This document shows, piece by piece, positions 32,643 through 41,260 of a DNA stretch of 51,221 nt. This DNA is from Faecalibacterium sp. An121. GTDB taxonomy: Bacteria; Bacillota; Clostridia; Oscillospirales; Ruminococcaceae. Within the stretch, counting starts at the first letter, position 1; the number at the start of each line of letters is the position of its first letter. Where the stretch lies: positions 1 to 51,221 of the forward strand of contig NZ_NFLM01000018.1 of assembly GCF_002160915.1 (NCBI RefSeq). The letters run 5' to 3'. Under the pieces are notes generated by a model. It had not been told where the DNA came from, searched no databases, and worked only from the letters and a program-made list of their open reading frames with translations. A program made the position numbers and the translations under genes.

Positions 32643-33539
32643 TCAGCCCGAGGCCTCCCGCAGCATCCGCTCCATCTCGATGGCGGCCACGCTCAGCGGG
32701 CGGGTCTTGTCCTTCACCAGACTGATATACCGCTGGGGCGGCGGGTCGGCCAGCTCCAGCTGGATCACTTCCTGTTTGGCCAGGGCCTCCCGGGCAAAGT
32801 CCTCGGGCACAAAGCCCAGCCCCAGCCCATACCGCACCAGCGGCAGGATCTGGTCGGTGGTGGCCGTCTGGACGTCGGGGCGCAGCTCGGCCTCATGTTC
32901 GGCAAACAGCTGGGCGTAAAACCCGTAGGTGGAGCTGTCCGGCCCCAGGCCGATCAGGGGCAGACGGGCCAGCTGTACATAGGTAAGAGGGCTATCCAGC
33001 AGGTATGCATAGTCCGGGCCGGCCACCAGCACATCCCGGAAGGGGCGCAGCCGGCGTTCCGACAGGGGCGGCGCCACCTCCCCGCAGGAGGTACACACCA
33101 CCGCCAGTTCCACCAGGCCCGAGCGCAAAGCCCCAATGGCCTGGGGGGTGGAATGGTTGGTGATCTGCAGGCGCACCCCCGGATACCGGCGCTTGAAATC
33201 CCGCAGCACCGGCAGCAGCAGCCCGTGCAGGGCCGTCTCACTGGCGCCGATGGCCACCTGGCCGCTGTGCAGGCTGCGGCGGCTGGACAGTTCGTATTCG
33301 GCGGCCTGCATCTGCTCCTGCATGATCTTCACATGGGCGAACAGCCGCTCCCCTTCCGGGGTCAGGGCCACCCCGCGGTGGCTGCGCTCGAACAGACGGC
33401 AGCCCAGTTCCTGCTCCAGCAGGTTGATGGTCCGGGTGACGTTGGGCTGACTGCCATGCAGCGCCGCTGCGGCATGGGTGAAGCTGCTGTATTTGGCCAC
33501 ATAATAGAAAATGCGGTAATAGTCGTAGGGCACCGGCAC
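32643..33539 (-). CDS. LysR-family transcriptional regulator
   Basis: This 298-residue regulator has the LysR winged helix at the N-terminus (FYYVAKYSSFTHAAAALHGSQPNVTRTINLLEQELG, with FERSHRGVALTPEGE as wing) and a type 2 periplasmic-binding-like effector domain. It starts with GTG at 33539, 9 bases after AAGGAGG. It is divergent from the MATE exporter gene and probably controls it. The effector is unknown. The CysB-like central sensing region contains CTSCG, two cysteines that might be redox-active (speculative). Confidence 0.9.
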   Translation of the reverse strand: MPVPYDYYRIFYYVAKYSSFTHAAAALHGSQPNVTRTINLLEQELGCRLFERSHRGVALTPEGERLFAHVKIMQEQMQAAEYELSSRRSLHSGQVAIGASETALHGLLLPVLRDFKRRYPGVRLQITNHSTPQAIGALRSGLVELAVVCTSCGEVAPPLSERRLRPFRDVLVAGPDYAYLLDSPLTYVQLARLPLIGLGPDSSTYGFYAQLFAEHEAELRPDVQTATTDQILPLVRYGLGLGFVPEDFAREALAKQEVIQLELADPPPQRYISLVKDKTRPLSVAAIEMERMLREASG

Positions 33540-33594
33540 AGGGCGCGCCTCCTTTCATTTCAAATCCATATGGTTTGCATATAAAACATATATT

Positions 33595-33636
33595 TTACTT
33601 ATGCCGTACAAAAAAGTATACTATCTTTCGGCATAA
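33595..33636 (+). promoter_or_regulatory. MATE gene promoter flanked by an inverted repeat
   Basis: TTTACT (33595-33600 region), 17 bases, TATACT (33617-33622). Perfect 8-bp arms TTATGCCG (33599-33606) and CGGCATAA (33629-33636) bracket the -10, 22 bases apart. A regulator bound to both arms, perhaps the divergent LysR protein, would cover the promoter. Confidence 0.55.
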
Positions 33637-33679
33637 ATTACAACAAGCGCTCTGCGGCAACTGTAAGGAGGAATCACCC

Positions 33680-35077
33680 GTGAACAAAGATCTCACCGTG
33701 GGCAAGCCTTCCACCGTCCTGTGGAAATTCTGCCTGCCCATGTTCGGCAGCATCGTATTCCAGCAGCTGTACAACATCGCCGACAGCCTGGTGGCAGGCA
33801 AATTCGTGGGCGAGGCGGCCCTGGCCGCCGTGGGCAACAGCTATGAGATCACCCTGATCTTCATCGCCTTCGCCTTTGGGTGCAACATCGGCTGTTCGGT
33901 GATCGTGTCCCGGTTTTTCGGGGCCCGGCAGTACGAGGACATGAAGACCGCCGTCACCACCTCCCTCATCGGCTGTGCGGTGCTCACGGCCCTTCTGATG
34001 GCGGTGGGCCTGACGGGATGCGACGCGCTGCTGCGCCTGATCAACACCCCCGCCGAGATCATGGCGGACTCGGCTTTGTACCTGGACATCTATATCCTGG
34101 GCCTTCCCTTCATGTTCTTCTACAACGTAGCCACCGGCATCTTCTCGGCCCTGGGCGACAGCAAGACCCCCTTCCTGTTCCTGGCGGCCTCCTCCATCAG
34201 CAACATCTTCATGGATATCTTCTTTGTCACCACCTTCCAGATGGGGGTGGCCGGCGTGGCCTGGGCCACCTTCCTGTGCCAGGGGGTCAGCTGTGTGCTG
34301 GCCCTGTGGGCGGTGGCGCGCCGGATGAAGGGCATCTCCACCCAGAGCCGCCCCGCCCTGTTCTCCTGGGGGATGCTGGGCAAGATCGCCGTCATCGCGG
34401 TCCCCAGCATTTTGCAGCAGAGCTTCATCTCGGTGGGCAACATCGTCATCCAGAGCGTGGTCAACAGCTTCGGGGCCAGCGTCATCGCAGGCTACTCCGC
34501 CTCCGTCAAGCTGAACAACCTGGTCATCACCTCGTTCACCACCCTGGCCAACGGCATCTCCAACTACACCAGCCAGAACCTGGGCGCAGGCAAGCCCGAG
34601 CGGATGCGCCAGGGCTACGCCGCCGGCATCAAGCTGGTGTGGGCCCTGTGCGTCCCCCTGGCCGCGGCCTACTTCTTTGGCGGCCGGCAGCTGCTGTACC
34701 TGTTCATGGACCAGCCCACCAGCACCGCCATCGACACCGGCATCCTCTTTCTGCGGGTGGTGGCGCCCTTCTACTTCCTGGTGTCGGTCAAGCTGGTATC
34801 CGACGGCGTACTGCGGGGCTGCGCGCTGATGGTCCAGTTCATGATCTCCACCTTTGCAGACCTCATTCTGCGGGTGGTGCTGGCCGTGACGCTGTCCGCC
34901 ACCGCCCTGGGCTCCGACGGCATCTGGCTGTCCTGGCCCATCGGCTGGGCCGTGGGCACCGCCCTGTCCCTCACCTTCTGCCTCAAGGCCATCGGCCGGG
35001 CCAAAAACGCCGCCGCACAGCCCCTGCTGGAGGCGGCAGGCCCCGTTTCGGGCGCCCTGGCAGAGGAGGAAGCCTGA
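33680..35077 (+). CDS. MATE family efflux transporter
   Basis: This 465-residue protein has the MATE fold of twelve membrane segments. It opens with DLTVGKPSTVLWKFCLPMFGSIVFQQLYNIADSLVAGKFVG, the usual family start, and has the second-half counterpart with VNSFGASVIAGYSASVKLNN. MATE proteins expel cationic drugs or metabolites using Na+ or H+. It starts with GTG at 33680 because AAGGAGG lies 8 bases upstream; an in-frame ATG at 33575 lies before the promoter. It is divergent from a LysR regulator. Confidence 0.93.
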   Translation: MNKDLTVGKPSTVLWKFCLPMFGSIVFQQLYNIADSLVAGKFVGEAALAAVGNSYEITLIFIAFAFGCNIGCSVIVSRFFGARQYEDMKTAVTTSLIGCAVLTALLMAVGLTGCDALLRLINTPAEIMADSALYLDIYILGLPFMFFYNVATGIFSALGDSKTPFLFLAASSISNIFMDIFFVTTFQMGVAGVAWATFLCQGVSCVLALWAVARRMKGISTQSRPALFSWGMLGKIAVIAVPSILQQSFISVGNIVIQSVVNSFGASVIAGYSASVKLNNLVITSFTTLANGISNYTSQNLGAGKPERMRQGYAAGIKLVWALCVPLAAAYFFGGRQLLYLFMDQPTSTAIDTGILFLRVVAPFYFLVSVKLVSDGVLRGCALMVQFMISTFADLILRVVLAVTLSATALGSDGIWLSWPIGWAVGTALSLTFCLKAIGRAKNAAAQPLLEAAGPVSGALAEEEA

Positions 35078-35188
35078 CCGCAGATCCCCTGGCAGAGGTC
35101 CTCCTCGGAAGGAAACTTATAGGTGAAATTTGTTAAAGTTCACAATAAAAAACTCTCATGCATGAAGAATGTATGTCTGGTTTGTGAA

Positions 35189-35217
35189 TTGAATTGGTGA
35201 TAGCAGTTTATTATACT
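35189..35217 (+). promoter_or_regulatory. promoter of liv operon 2
   Basis: TTGAAT (35189-35194), 17 bases, TATACT (35212-35217). Predicted start near 35224. Confidence 0.7.
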
Positions 35218-35224
35218 ATAACAA

Positions 35225-35262
35225 AGCAAGGGAGCTTCAATGGGAGAAGGGGCTCCCTTGCT
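35225..35262 (+). other. 5'-end hairpin of the liv operon 2 transcript
   Basis: AGCAAGGGAGC (35225-35235) and GCTCCCTTGCT (35252-35262) form a perfect 11-bp stem right at the predicted 5' end. A hairpin in that position commonly protects mRNA from 5'-dependent decay. CTTATC follows, which is too weak for a terminator. Confidence 0.6.
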
Positions 35263-35312
35263 CTTATCATTTCAGTCGATGTAAGAAGCAAGCAAGAAAG
35301 AAGGATATGAGA

Positions 35313-36539
35313 ATGAAAAAGAGCATTTCCCGCCGTCAGTTCCTGGCTGTTGTGGGCGCTGCTGCCGCAGTGGGCGCACTGAGCGCCTGCGGTTCCTCGT
35401 CCAGCTCCACAGGCACTGCTGCATCTACCGCCACTTCGGGCGCAGCTTCTGGCTCCGCTTCGGGCGACACCATCAAGGTGGGCCTGCTGGCTCCCCTGAC
35501 CGGCGATGTGTCGGTGTACGGCATTGCCGTGGCCAACGGCGCCAACCTGTACATCAAGCAGATCAATGAAGCCGGCGGCATCAACGGCAAGCAGGTGGAA
35601 GTGGTCCAGATGGACGAGCAGGGCGACGCCACCCAGGCGGTCAACTGCTTCACCCAGATGGTGGACCAGGGCATCACCGCTCTGATCGGCGACGTCACCA
35701 CCACCCCCACCCTGGCTGTCGTGGCTGCCACCCAGGATTACAATATGCCTATGGTCACCGCCTCCGCCACCGCCGAGGCCGTCACCTACGACGCCGAGAC
35801 CGACACGGTCTATTCCAACGTGTTCCGCACCACCTTCACCGACCCCTTCCAGGGCGTCAAGATGGGCGATTACGCCACCGATAAGCTGGGCTACACCCGC
35901 GCAGCCGTCATCTACCAGATCGGCGCCGACTACAACGAGGGCCTGGCTACCAACTTTGAGGCCGAATTCGCTGCCAACGGCGGTGAGATCGTGGCCTCCG
36001 AGACCTACTCTGCAGGCGACGTGGACTTCCGCACCCAGCTGACCACCATCCTGGCAGCCAACCCCGAAGTGGTCTACTGCCCCAACTACTACGAGGATGT
36101 GGGCCAGATCCTGGCCCAGGCCGAAAGCGTCGGCCTGACCGTCCCCTTCCTGGGCGGCGATGGCTGGGACGGCGTCACCCAGTACGCCACTGCGGACCAG
36201 CTGGCGGACTGCTACTTCTGCGCCAACTACGCCACCGGCTCCAACCCCGACTTTGAGAGCGCATACGAGGCCGAGTACGGCGAGAGCTACCCCAACGGCT
36301 TTGCGCCCCTGGGCTACGATGCTGCCATGACCGTCTGCTACGGCCTGCAGGCCGCTGAGGAAGCCGGCCTGGAGCCCGCCTCGGACGAGTACAAGCAGGC
36401 TGTCATCGATGGCATCAAGGGCGGCGAGATCGAGGGCGTCACCGGCACCTTCACCTTCGACGACCACAACGACCCCGTCAAGACCGCCGCCATCCTGTCC
36501 TTCGAGAACGGCGAGGCCGTCTTCGTGGAGCAGTATTAA
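35313..36539 (+). CDS. livJ: branched-chain amino-acid binding protein with Tat lipoprotein signal (system 2)
   Basis: This 408-residue type I binding protein starts with a twin-arginine signal: SRRQFL at residues 6-11 (Arg7-Arg8), a hydrophobic Ala/Val-rich stretch, and lipobox LSAC with Cys26 as the lipid anchor. A Ser/Thr-rich linker follows, then the LeuBP-type domain (IKVGLLAPLTGDVSVYGIAVANGANLY). The ATG at 35313 is favoured over one at 35307 because AGAAGGA gives a 7-base spacing. The paralogue at 22126-23343 has a plain Sec signal. A Tat translocase is encoded 9 kb away. A strong hairpin region separates this gene from livH. Confidence 0.92.
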   Translation: MKKSISRRQFLAVVGAAAAVGALSACGSSSSSTGTAASTATSGAASGSASGDTIKVGLLAPLTGDVSVYGIAVANGANLYIKQINEAGGINGKQVEVVQMDEQGDATQAVNCFTQMVDQGITALIGDVTTTPTLAVVAATQDYNMPMVTASATAEAVTYDAETDTVYSNVFRTTFTDPFQGVKMGDYATDKLGYTRAAVIYQIGADYNEGLATNFEAEFAANGGEIVASETYSAGDVDFRTQLTTILAANPEVVYCPNYYEDVGQILAQAESVGLTVPFLGGDGWDGVTQYATADQLADCYFCANYATGSNPDFESAYEAEYGESYPNGFAPLGYDAAMTVCYGLQAAEEAGLEPASDEYKQAVIDGIKGGEIEGVTGTFTFDDHNDPVKTAAILSFENGEAVFVEQY

Positions 36540-36685
36540 GCGCCGGCCCCTGGCCTGCCCCTCCGCCGGGGCGGCCTGCACCCTGGTGGTGTGCGTTTTG
36601 GCAGGGCGTATCTGAAAAGGCCCGGGCGCTGTCCCGCTTTGCCGGGAAAGCAAACGGTCCGGCCTGTTTTGGATCCTCCCTGGTG

Positions 36686-36783
36686 TTTTTATTGCGGAAT
36701 ACTGCGGAGCAATAAAAAACGGATAGTGCGGAGACCGCTCGGACATTGGCTCAGATGCTCGGATGGTCTCCGCCTTTTATTGC
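36686..36783 (+). terminator. terminator/attenuator region between livJ and livH (system 2)
   Basis: Hairpin 1 pairs TTTTTATTGC (36686-36695) with GCAATAAAAA (36709-36718). Hairpin 2, GCGGAGACC (36728-36736) with GGTCTCCGC (36765-36773), is followed by CTTTTAT and looks like a terminator. TTTTATTGC recurs at 36775-36783, so GCAATAAAA could pair there instead. Partial termination here would make more binding protein than permease. Confidence 0.6.
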
Positions 36784-36822
36784 ACCGGCAGTGCCGATGT
36801 CAAAAAGAAAGGAACTGCTACC

Positions 36823-37701
36823 ATGACAGTGTTTTTTAGCCAGCTGATCAACGGCCTTTCGCTGGGCAGCATCTATGCGCTGATCGCACTGGGCTACAGC
36901 ATGGTGTACGGCATCATCCTGCTGCTGAACTTTGCCCATGGCGATATCATCATGGTGGGCGCGTATATGTCCTGGTTCGTCATGAACCAGCTGGGCCTCG
37001 GTCCCGTGACCGCTGTCTGCGCCTCCATCATCACCTGTACTCTGCTGGGCGTGGTGATCGAAAAGATCGCCTACACGCCTTTGCGCAATGCGCCCCGCCT
37101 GTCTTTGCTGATCACCGCCATCGGCGTGTCCTTCTTCCTGGAGTACACCGCCGAGCTGATCCTGGGCTCGGGCGCTAAGGTGATCCCCTCCTATTTCCCC
37201 AACCAGGTGTTCCAGATCGGCACCGTCAACATCAGCCTGACCACCATCCTGACGCTGGTGGTGACGGTGGTGTCCATGATCGTGCTGAGCGCCCTGGTGC
37301 AGCAGACCAAGCTGGGCAAGGCTATGCGGGCCGTCTCGGAGGACATGGACGCCGCCCGCCTGATGGGCGTCAACGTCAACAGCACCATCTCCTTCACCTT
37401 TGCGGTGGGCTCCGCCCTGGCGGGCATCGGCTCGGTGCTGTACTGCTGCAGCTATCCCCAGGCCACCCCCACCATGGGTTCCATGCTGGGCCTGAAAGCC
37501 TTTGTGGCCGCGGTGCTGGGCGGCATCGGTTCCATCCCCGGGGCCATGATCGGCGGCATCGCCATCGGCCTGTGCGAAAGCTTCGTCTCCGCCATCGGCC
37601 TGTCGGCCTGGCGGGATGCCGTCACCTTTGCGATCCTGATCATCGTGCTGCTGGTCAAACCCACCGGCCTGCTGGGCCGCAAGGTGCAGGAAAAGGTTTA
37701 A
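36823..37701 (+). CDS. livH: branched-chain amino-acid ABC transporter permease LivH (system 2)
   Basis: This 292-residue permease has the LivH start LINGLSLGSIYALIALGYSMVYG followed by LNFAHGDIIMVG, and the coupling loop AVSEDMDAARLMGVNVNSTI. The ATG at 36823 has AAAGGA upstream; an in-frame ATG at 36763 lies inside the terminator stem region and is rejected. It starts the HMGF part of the second liv operon. Confidence 0.94.
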   Translation: MTVFFSQLINGLSLGSIYALIALGYSMVYGIILLLNFAHGDIIMVGAYMSWFVMNQLGLGPVTAVCASIITCTLLGVVIEKIAYTPLRNAPRLSLLITAIGVSFFLEYTAELILGSGAKVIPSYFPNQVFQIGTVNISLTTILTLVVTVVSMIVLSALVQQTKLGKAMRAVSEDMDAARLMGVNVNSTISFTFAVGSALAGIGSVLYCCSYPQATPTMGSMLGLKAFVAAVLGGIGSIPGAMIGGIAIGLCESFVSAIGLSAWRDAVTFAILIIVLLVKPTGLLGRKVQEKV

Positions 37702-37714
37702 GGGGGTATCCACT

Positions 37715-38743
37715 GTGAGCAAAGCAAAAGCAAAATACCGCGCGCTGAAAATGCCGGTGCGCTACATCATCAACACCGTGCTGGTGGTGCTGGTGTTCCT
37801 GGGTTTGCAGCTGGTCAGCCAGAATATGCTCAGCACCTACCAGAACCAGGTGCTGCTGCTGGTGGGCATCAACGTCATCCTGGCCGTCTCGCTCAACGTG
37901 GCCACCGGCTATCTGGGGCAGCTGCCCCTGGGCCACGCCGGCTTTATGGCGGTGGGCGCCTACACCTGCGCCCTGTTCACCAAATACAGCACCCTGCCTG
38001 AGCCGGTGGCCTTTGCGGCGGGCCTGGCCCTGGGCGCCGCCATGGCCTGTGTGTTCGGCATCCTGATCGGCATCCCGGCCCTGCGTCTGAGCGGCGACTA
38101 CCTGGCCATCCTGACGCTGGGCTTTGGCGAGATCATCCGCATCACCCTCAACAACATCGACAACGTCCTTGGCTTTTCGCTCTTTTACGGCGCCAAGGGC
38201 CTCAAGAACATCCCCAAGTATTCCGACCTGCTGTCGGTGTTCCTGTGCGTGGTGCTCACCTGCTTTTTCATCCACACCATGCTCAAGAGCCGCCACGGCC
38301 GCGCCGTGCTGGCCATCCGCGACAACGAGATCGCAGCCGAGAGCTGCGGCATCCAGACCACCTATTACAAGGTGATGGCGTTCTCCTTCTCGGCGGCCTT
38401 TGCCGGCCTGGCCGGCGGTCTGTACGCCTGCTACATCGGCGTGCTGGACCCCGCCAACTTCGACTTTATGAAGTCCATCGAGATCCTGGTCATGGTGGTG
38501 CTGGGCGGCATGGGCTCGATGCTGGGTTCCATCCTGTCCGCCACCGTGCTGACCATCCTGCCCGAGGCCCTGCGCAGCTTTGCGGATTACCGCATGGTGC
38601 TGTATTCGGTGGTGCTGATCTTCATGATGATCTTCCGTCCGGGCGGACTGCTGGGCAGCTACGATTTCTCCCTCAGCCGCCTGATCAGCAAGGCTCTCAG
38701 TTTCAGCGGGCGCAGCGCCAAGGAGGAAACACCCCATGAGTGA
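37715..38743 (+). CDS. livM: branched-chain amino-acid ABC transporter permease LivM (system 2)
   Basis: This 342-residue permease of normal length has LNVATGYLGQLPLGHAGFMAVGAYT, GIPALRLSGDYLAILTLGFGEI and VVLGGMGSMLGSI. It starts with GTG, 13 bases after livH, behind AGGGGG. It lacks the roughly 100-residue C-terminal extension of the copy at 19755-21149. Its end overlaps livG by 8 bases. Confidence 0.94.
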   Translation: MSKAKAKYRALKMPVRYIINTVLVVLVFLGLQLVSQNMLSTYQNQVLLLVGINVILAVSLNVATGYLGQLPLGHAGFMAVGAYTCALFTKYSTLPEPVAFAAGLALGAAMACVFGILIGIPALRLSGDYLAILTLGFGEIIRITLNNIDNVLGFSLFYGAKGLKNIPKYSDLLSVFLCVVLTCFFIHTMLKSRHGRAVLAIRDNEIAAESCGIQTTYYKVMAFSFSAAFAGLAGGLYACYIGVLDPANFDFMKSIEILVMVVLGGMGSMLGSILSATVLTILPEALRSFADYRMVLYSVVLIFMMIFRPGGLLGSYDFSLSRLISKALSFSGRSAKEETPHE

Positions 38744-39575
38744 ATTTAAAACCAGCCTGCACAGCATTCCGTCGGGCGGCTTTCTGACCGACCGCGACAA
38801 GGACAAACGCCCCGTGCTGGATGTGCGGGGCCTGGGCATCGACTTCGGCGGCCTGACCGCTGTGGACGACTTCAACCTGATGATCGGCCGCAACGAGATC
38901 ACCGGCCTGATCGGCCCCAACGGCGCGGGCAAGACCACCGTCTTCAACCTTCTGACCAACGTCTACCAGCCCAGCCGGGGTTCCATCCTGCTGGACGGTG
39001 TGCCCACCGCCGGCAAAAAGACCTTCCAGGTCAACCGGATGGGCGTGGCCCGCACCTTCCAGAACATCCGCCTGTTCAAGGATCTGACCGTCATCGACAA
39101 CGTCAAGGTGGGCCTGCACCAGTCGATGAACTACCGTCTGCCCGAGGCCCTGCTGCGCCTGCCCAGCTACTGGAAGCAGGAGAAAAAGACCACCGACGAG
39201 GCCATCGAGCTGTTGAACATCTTCCATATGTCCGACCTGGCCGGCAAGCAGGCGGGCAGCCTGCCCTACGGCGCCCAGCGCCGGCTGGAGATCATCCGGG
39301 CCCTGGCCACCCGTCCCAAGCTGCTGCTGCTGGACGAGCCGGCCGCCGGCATGAATCCCTCCGAGACCGCCGAGCTGATGGAAGTCATCCGCCGCATCCG
39401 AGATGAGTTCGACATTGCCATCCTGCTGATCGAGCACGACATGAACCTGGTCATGGGCATCTGCGAGGGCATTGCGGTGCTGAACTTCGGCCGGGTCATC
39501 GCCAAGGGCACCCCCGACGAGATCCGCAGCAATCCCCAGGTCATCGAGGCTTACCTGGGCAAGAAGGAGGGCTGA
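38736..39575 (+). CDS. livG: branched-chain amino-acid ABC transporter ATPase LivG (system 2)
   Basis: This 279-residue LivG-type ATPase has an N-terminal extension of about 28 residues before the first beta-strand (VLDVRGLGIDFGG). Walker A is GPNGAGKTT, the signature region LPYGAQRRLEIIRAL, Walker B LLLLDEPAAGMNP, and the switch region LIEHDMNLVM. It overlaps livM by 8 bases and is 3 bases before livF. Confidence 0.94.
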   Translation: MSEFKTSLHSIPSGGFLTDRDKDKRPVLDVRGLGIDFGGLTAVDDFNLMIGRNEITGLIGPNGAGKTTVFNLLTNVYQPSRGSILLDGVPTAGKKTFQVNRMGVARTFQNIRLFKDLTVIDNVKVGLHQSMNYRLPEALLRLPSYWKQEKKTTDEAIELLNIFHMSDLAGKQAGSLPYGAQRRLEIIRALATRPKLLLLDEPAAGMNPSETAELMEVIRRIRDEFDIAILLIEHDMNLVMGICEGIAVLNFGRVIAKGTPDEIRSNPQVIEAYLGKKEG

Positions 39576-39578
39576 GCA

Positions 39579-40292
39579 ATGGCACAGACAATGCTGAACG
39601 TGGAGGGCATCAACGTCTATTACGGCGCCATCCACGCCATCAAGGATATCTCCTTCCACGTTGACGAAGGGGAGATCGTCACCCTGATCGGCGCCAACGG
39701 CGCAGGCAAGTCCACCAACCTCAAGACCATCTCGGGGCTGCTGCATCCCAAGGCCGGCACCATCACCTACAAGGGCCAGAACATCACCGGGATGCGCGCC
39801 CACAAGATCGTGCAGGCCGGCCTGGCCCAGGTGCCCGAAGGACGCCACGTCTTTCTGCACATGACGGTGGAAGAAAATCTGGAGATGGGCGGCTACACCC
39901 AGGAGCGCAGCTCCATCGCGCCCAATATGGAGAAGGTGTTCACCCTGTTCCCCCGCCTGAAGGAGCGCCGCCGCCAGATGGCCGGCACCCTGTCCGGCGG
40001 CGAGCAGCAGATGCTGGCCATGGGCCGCGCCCTGATGAGCAACGCCTCCATGCTGATGCTGGACGAGCCTTCCATGGGCCTGTCCCCCCTGCTGGTGCAG
40101 GAGATCTTCGACATCATCCAGGACGTCCATAAGCAGGGCATGACCATCCTGCTGGTGGAGCAGAACGCCCAGATGGCCCTGTCCATCGCCGACCGGGCCT
40201 ATGTGCTGGAGACCGGCCGCATCGTGATGGAGGGCACCGGCTCCGAGCTTCTGACCAACGAAAAGGTCCGCACCGCCTACCTGGGCGGCTGA
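39579..40292 (+). CDS. livF: branched-chain amino-acid ABC transporter ATPase LivF (system 2)
   Basis: This 237-residue LivF-type ATPase has Walker A GANGAGKST, signature LSGGEQQMLAMGRAL, Walker B LMLDEPSMGLSP and switch region LVEQNAQMAL. It follows livG by 3 bases and closes the operon before a strong terminator. Confidence 0.94.
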   Translation: MAQTMLNVEGINVYYGAIHAIKDISFHVDEGEIVTLIGANGAGKSTNLKTISGLLHPKAGTITYKGQNITGMRAHKIVQAGLAQVPEGRHVFLHMTVEENLEMGGYTQERSSIAPNMEKVFTLFPRLKERRRQMAGTLSGGEQQMLAMGRALMSNASMLMLDEPSMGLSPLLVQEIFDIIQDVHKQGMTILLVEQNAQMALSIADRAYVLETGRIVMEGTGSELLTNEKVRTAYLGG

Positions 40293-40351
40293 CCCTTCCC
40301 CGCGTCATCCCGCGCGGGCGCATCCTTCCCCTTGCTTGCACTGCAAATACA

Positions 40352-40387
40352 GCAAAAGCTCCCGCCCTTGTGGGCAGGAGCTTTTTT
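40352..40387. terminator. bidirectional terminator after liv operon 2
   Basis: AAAAGCTCC-C-GCCC pairs with GGGC-A-GGAGCTTTTTT around TTGT. It ends liv operon 2 and can also serve the convergent HAD gene, which stops at 40401. Confidence 0.85.
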
Positions 40388-40400
40388 GCGCATCTTGTTG

Positions 40401-41240
40401 TCAGTGGGCGGGGGTGAAATCGCCGGGGGACACCCACCCGCCCTGGTCCAGCACCTGGCGCATGATCTGCACCACGCCCTGGTCCCAATGGGGCGGCGCC
40501 AGGAAGGCCACCCGGGCCCGCAGGTCCTGGCTTCCGTTGGTCATCAAAAAGCCGTATTTGGCGGTGCACAGCATTTCGGCGTCGTTGTAGGTATCTCCAA
40601 AGGCCATCAGGTTGGCGCCCGTCAGCCCCAGGCTGCGGCCCAGGGCCCGCAGGGCAGCGCCCTTGTCCACGCCCCGGTTCATGATGTCCACCCAGTTGGG
40701 ACCGGCCACCGCCACCGAGAACCGCTGTCCGAACAGCCTGCCGTAGTGCTTGTCGTACGCTGCCTGGGAGTCCCCTCTGGGCAGGTAGATGGTGTATTTG
40801 TCGGCGGGCACATCCAGGACGGTCAGGTCGTCCACATAGGCCACACGGGTATAGAATTGGGAGAACACCCGGGCGTACTGCTGGTACTGCCGCTCCACAT
40901 AGGCGGTGTCCAGCCCGCACAGCACCCCGATGTCCCCTGCTTCCCGGGTGGCGGCGGCCATCTCCCGGTAATCCGCTCCGGGCATCCGGGACTGGAAGAT
41001 ATCCCGGCCCCGCCAGCGGATCACCCCGCCGTTGTCCCCGATCAGGGCGATATGGCCCCGCAGGTCGGGGAACATATCCTCCAGGGTATAGAGGGGGCGG
41101 CCGCTGGCCGCGGCAAAATAGACGCCCTCCTGCTCCAGTTCCAGCACCAGCCGGGCAAAATCCTGGGGCAGGCGCCCGTTTTCGTCCAGCAGGGTGTAAT
41201 CCATATCCGATGCGATGAGGCCGATGTGATCCCGCTCCAT
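40401..41240 (-). CDS. Cof-type HAD-IIB family hydrolase
   Basis: This 279-residue phosphatase has the HAD catalytic motif I as SDMDYTLLDENG (both Asp present), motif II in AAASGRP, and motifs III/IV in the C-terminal MAFGDTYNDAEML with the metal-binding Asp. The length and inserted cap domain fit the Cof/YbiV group, which acts on sugar phosphates or flavin mononucleotide. The start is a good match to family N-termini. It lies 20 bases downstream of the GH25 gene and is probably co-transcribed with it. Confidence 0.9.
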   Translation of the reverse strand: MERDHIGLIASDMDYTLLDENGRLPQDFARLVLELEQEGVYFAAASGRPLYTLEDMFPDLRGHIALIGDNGGVIRWRGRDIFQSRMPGADYREMAAATREAGDIGVLCGLDTAYVERQYQQYARVFSQFYTRVAYVDDLTVLDVPADKYTIYLPRGDSQAAYDKHYGRLFGQRFSVAVAGPNWVDIMNRGVDKGAALRALGRSLGLTGANLMAFGDTYNDAEMLCTAKYGFLMTNGSQDLRARVAFLAPPHWDQGVVQIMRQVLDQGGWVSPGDFTPAH

Positions 41241-41260
41241 AGCATATACCTCTTTTGCGC

